The notes under the pieces: model-generated | What the model saw: the letters and a program-made list of their open reading frames with translations, nothing else | Databases searched by the model: none | Told to the model about the DNA's origin: nothing | Made by a program: the position numbers and the translations under genes | Assembly (NCBI GenBank): GCA_030599405.1 | Contig: JAUVOB010000060.1 | Span: forward strand, 1 to 7,411 | Length of the DNA stretch: 7,411 bases | Reading direction: 5' to 3' | From: Chloroflexota bacterium | GTDB lineage: Bacteria > Chloroflexota > Anaerolineae > Promineifilales > Promineifilaceae | In this document: positions 6,010-7,411 of the stretch, one piece after another | Layout: every line of letters begins with the position of its first letter | Position numbering within the stretch: the first letter of the stretch is position 1

Positions 6010-6663
6010 ATGGAAAGTAAGATTCCACAATTCGATGACGAAACTTGGGCGATGCTTCCGGCCTTCTTCGACCATCTTCCAGAACCGGTGCTGCTAAATA
6101 TGTGGGGAGATGAGAGCGGATCAGATTCGGAGCGCGAAGCTGTTAGGCTCGTGGAAAGACTTAGCGATCGGTTCGATTCGATCGACTTTCAAGTGCTGCC
6201 TCGAAGGATAGACTTCCACTATTACCCGGTCATTGGCATTATGCGCCTATATGAGAACGAACCCATCGACCACGGCGTGCGCATCGTTGGCCTACCAGTC
6301 GGATACCAGATGACATCGCTTATTGCAGCCGTCCAGTCCGTCTCCTTCCAAGGTGTGACCGCGGAGGCAAAGACCAGAATTCAGCTTCATGGCCTTCGGA
6401 AGGCGGTTAATCTAGAGCTTTTCACGGCCGCCCACGATCAAGCCGGCGCCTTAGTGGCCCAGGCAATCTTCAATATGGCAGTCGCCAGCGAGCATGTTCG
6501 ATCGTTTTTGGTCATGGCTGACGCGTTCCCTGGGGCTGCTATGCGCTATTCCGTGGGTGAGGTTCCCCACCTGGTCATCAACGGCCGAAGCCACATTCAG
6601 GGCGTCGTTGACGAGAGTATGATCATCGAACATATCGCCGAGGTCGTGAAGGAACACAAATGA
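6010..6663 (+). CDS. Tandem thioredoxin-fold protein, PDO-like, lacking all cysteines
   Basis: This 217-residue protein has the layout of protein disulfide oxidoreductases (PDO/glutaredoxin-like), which carry two thioredoxin folds, each normally with a CxxC. Domain 1 (about 14-110) reads FFDHLPEPVLLNMWGDESG, then a helix, then YYPVIGIMRL with a putative cis-proline at Pro73, and RIVGLPVGYQMTSLIAAV, which matches the PDO GLPAGYEF region. Domain 2 (about 130-217) reads AVNLELFTAAHDQAG, then VGEVPHLVINGR with cis-proline Pro186, and a final helix. The CxxC positions hold Ser36-Asp39 in domain 1 and about Ala141-Gln144 in domain 2, and the whole protein contains no Cys. It cannot do dithiol chemistry, so a binding, chaperone or scaffold role is inferred. 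The ATG at 6010 has AAGGA 7 nt upstream (5998-6002). The assignment rests on fold-level resemblance, with no profile search possible here. Confidence 0.7.
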   Translation: MESKIPQFDDETWAMLPAFFDHLPEPVLLNMWGDESGSDSEREAVRLVERLSDRFDSIDFQVLPRRIDFHYYPVIGIMRLYENEPIDHGVRIVGLPVGYQMTSLIAAVQSVSFQGVTAEAKTRIQLHGLRKAVNLELFTAAHDQAGALVAQAIFNMAVASEHVRSFLVMADAFPGAAMRYSVGEVPHLVINGRSHIQGVVDESMIIEHIAEVVKEHK

Positions 6664-6740
6664 GGGTGCGCCAAGCCCTTATCGCTGCTAAACAGATTAG
6701 TGAAGATCATACCCATAAGAGATTTGTTACCGCCCAGGAT

Positions 6741-6755
6741 TTGAGATAAGCTCAA
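6741..6755. repeat. Short inverted repeat upstream of the sigma factor gene
   Basis: TTGAG (6741-6745) and CTCAA (6751-6755) flank 5 bp. This sits in the 129-bp gap between the PDO-like gene and the sigma factor, near a poor promoter-like pair (TTGTTA at 6724-6729 and TAAGCT at 6747-6752, 17-bp spacer). It might be an operator or chance. No convincing terminator or ECF-type promoter is visible in this gap. Confidence 0.2.
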
Positions 6756-6792
6756 CGAGTCAGGGCGCGTGCGTCTATTGCCAAAATAAGTC

Positions 6793-7411
6793 ATGAGATC
6801 AATATTGAACCAAGAAGCCGCGAAAAGCGACTATATTAATGAGGCGCAGGATCTGTCTTCTGAGACACTGGATCCGTCTTCGTTTACCGATCAGCAAGTA
6901 GTAAAGGATATATCGGCAGGGGATGATCAGGCGCTGGCCGTTTTTTACAGTCGTTATAGTAAGGGTATTTTCAACTACGCCCTGAGACTTGTCAGAGACC
7001 ATGAGGCGGCCGAGGATGTCCTTCAAGAAGTATTCGTGGCTGCTTGGCAAGGGGCGGATGGGTTCCGTCAGCACTCGAGTGTGAAGACCTGGATTTTCAG
7101 AATCGCTCATTATCAAGCAGTCAATTGGCTCAGGCGGCAGAAAAGGCTCGATTCGGTTGATAACGCCTCGCCAGACCTTCCTGAAGATCCTGAAGAAGCG
7201 ATAGTGGTTTCTTGGCGAGCGGATGAGGTTCAATCAGCCCTCGATCTGCTCACCCCAATCCATAGGGCGACTGTTGAGTTAGCATTTGTTCATGATTTAT
7301 CTTATGCGGAGATTTCGGAAGTACTCGACTGCCCGATTGGTACGGTGAAGAGCCGTATGAGTCACGCGATCAAGCAACTAGCCCGGATACTGAAGGCCCA
7401 GGGATTGGAAG
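6793..7411 (+). CDS. ECF-family RNA polymerase sigma factor (3' end outside window)
   Basis: The visible 206 residues of an extracytoplasmic-function (group 4) sigma factor contain both DNA-binding regions, so little is missing. Region 2 (about 46-118) reads ALAVFYSRYSKGIFNYALRL, then DHEAAEDVLQEVFVAAWQ for core-enzyme binding, then WIFRIAHYQAVNWLRRQKR for -10 recognition. An acidic linker (EDPEEA) leads to region 4 (about 145-200) with the -35 helix-turn-helix YAEISEVLDCPIGTVKSRMSHA. The first 35 residues are a polar extension beyond the usual domain. The ATG at 6793 is fixed as the most upstream start by an in-frame TAA at 6787-6789; its ribosome binding site is weak. ECF sigma factors are usually held by an anti-sigma encoded just downstream, which would lie outside the window. 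Its stimulus and regulon cannot be told from this sequence. Confidence 0.95.
   Translation, partial: MRSILNQEAAKSDYINEAQDLSSETLDPSSFTDQQVVKDISAGDDQALAVFYSRYSKGIFNYALRLVRDHEAAEDVLQEVFVAAWQGADGFRQHSSVKTWIFRIAHYQAVNWLRRQKRLDSVDNASPDLPEDPEEAIVVSWRADEVQSALDLLTPIHRATVELAFVHDLSYAEISEVLDCPIGTVKSRMSHAIKQLARILKAQGLE

Noticed and set aside
6799..7233. A 144-codon minus-strand frame opposite the sigma factor gene.
   Set aside because: The plus strand encodes a clear ECF sigma factor with both DNA-binding regions; the reverse frame shows no family features.

Overview
The window is about 7.4 kb of dense bacterial chromosome with moderate GC and short intergenic gaps. Several proteins look like those of Chloroflexota (perhaps Anaerolineae-like): the MutS sequence, the dual-specificity phosphatase with a WLGGAPTY start to its domain, the NnrU/ICMT-like membrane protein, and a PDO-type tandem thioredoxin-fold protein. 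This assignment is recall of family resemblance, not a computed placement, and should be treated as tentative. I see no tRNA, rRNA, CRISPR array, insertion sequence, prophage or defence system.

Left part (1-1461). Two minus-strand genes run toward the left edge. The first is an excisionase-type HTH regulator fused to a PocR sensory domain (371-1144). After 77 bp comes the 5' part of an FAD-dependent sulfide:quinone-reductase-like oxidoreductase (1-293, cut by the window edge). A GC-rich hairpin lies between them. Upstream of the regulator is a 317-bp gene-free region. It carries a striking operator-like element: two head-to-head copies of a 12-bp near-palindrome, TGACATTTGTCA, forming a perfect 14-bp inverted repeat.

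Middle part (1462-4740). A dual-specificity protein phosphatase (1462-2010) is followed after 87 bp by a complete, apparently functional mutS (2098-4740). mutL is not adjacent.

Right-middle part (4741-6009). A minus-strand pair reads an intact NnrU/isoprenylcysteine-methyltransferase-like membrane protein (5310-5915) and then a broken MscS-type mechanosensitive channel gene (4772-5291). The channel gene keeps an ideal ribosome binding site and both termini. It has a stop at codon 5 and has lost roughly 110 internal codons with a frameshift, so it is a pseudogene with two lesions. The pair is driven from a compact divergent promoter region whose two -10 boxes overlap.

Right part (6010-7411). 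On the plus strand lies a protein with two thioredoxin folds resembling protein disulfide oxidoreductases but with no cysteine anywhere. It is followed by a nearly complete ECF RNA polymerase sigma factor cut by the right edge.

Functionally the window mixes housekeeping DNA repair (mutS) with signalling and redox or envelope genes. The most notable items are the cysteine-free PDO-like protein, the double palindrome beside the PocR regulator, and the decaying MscS gene.
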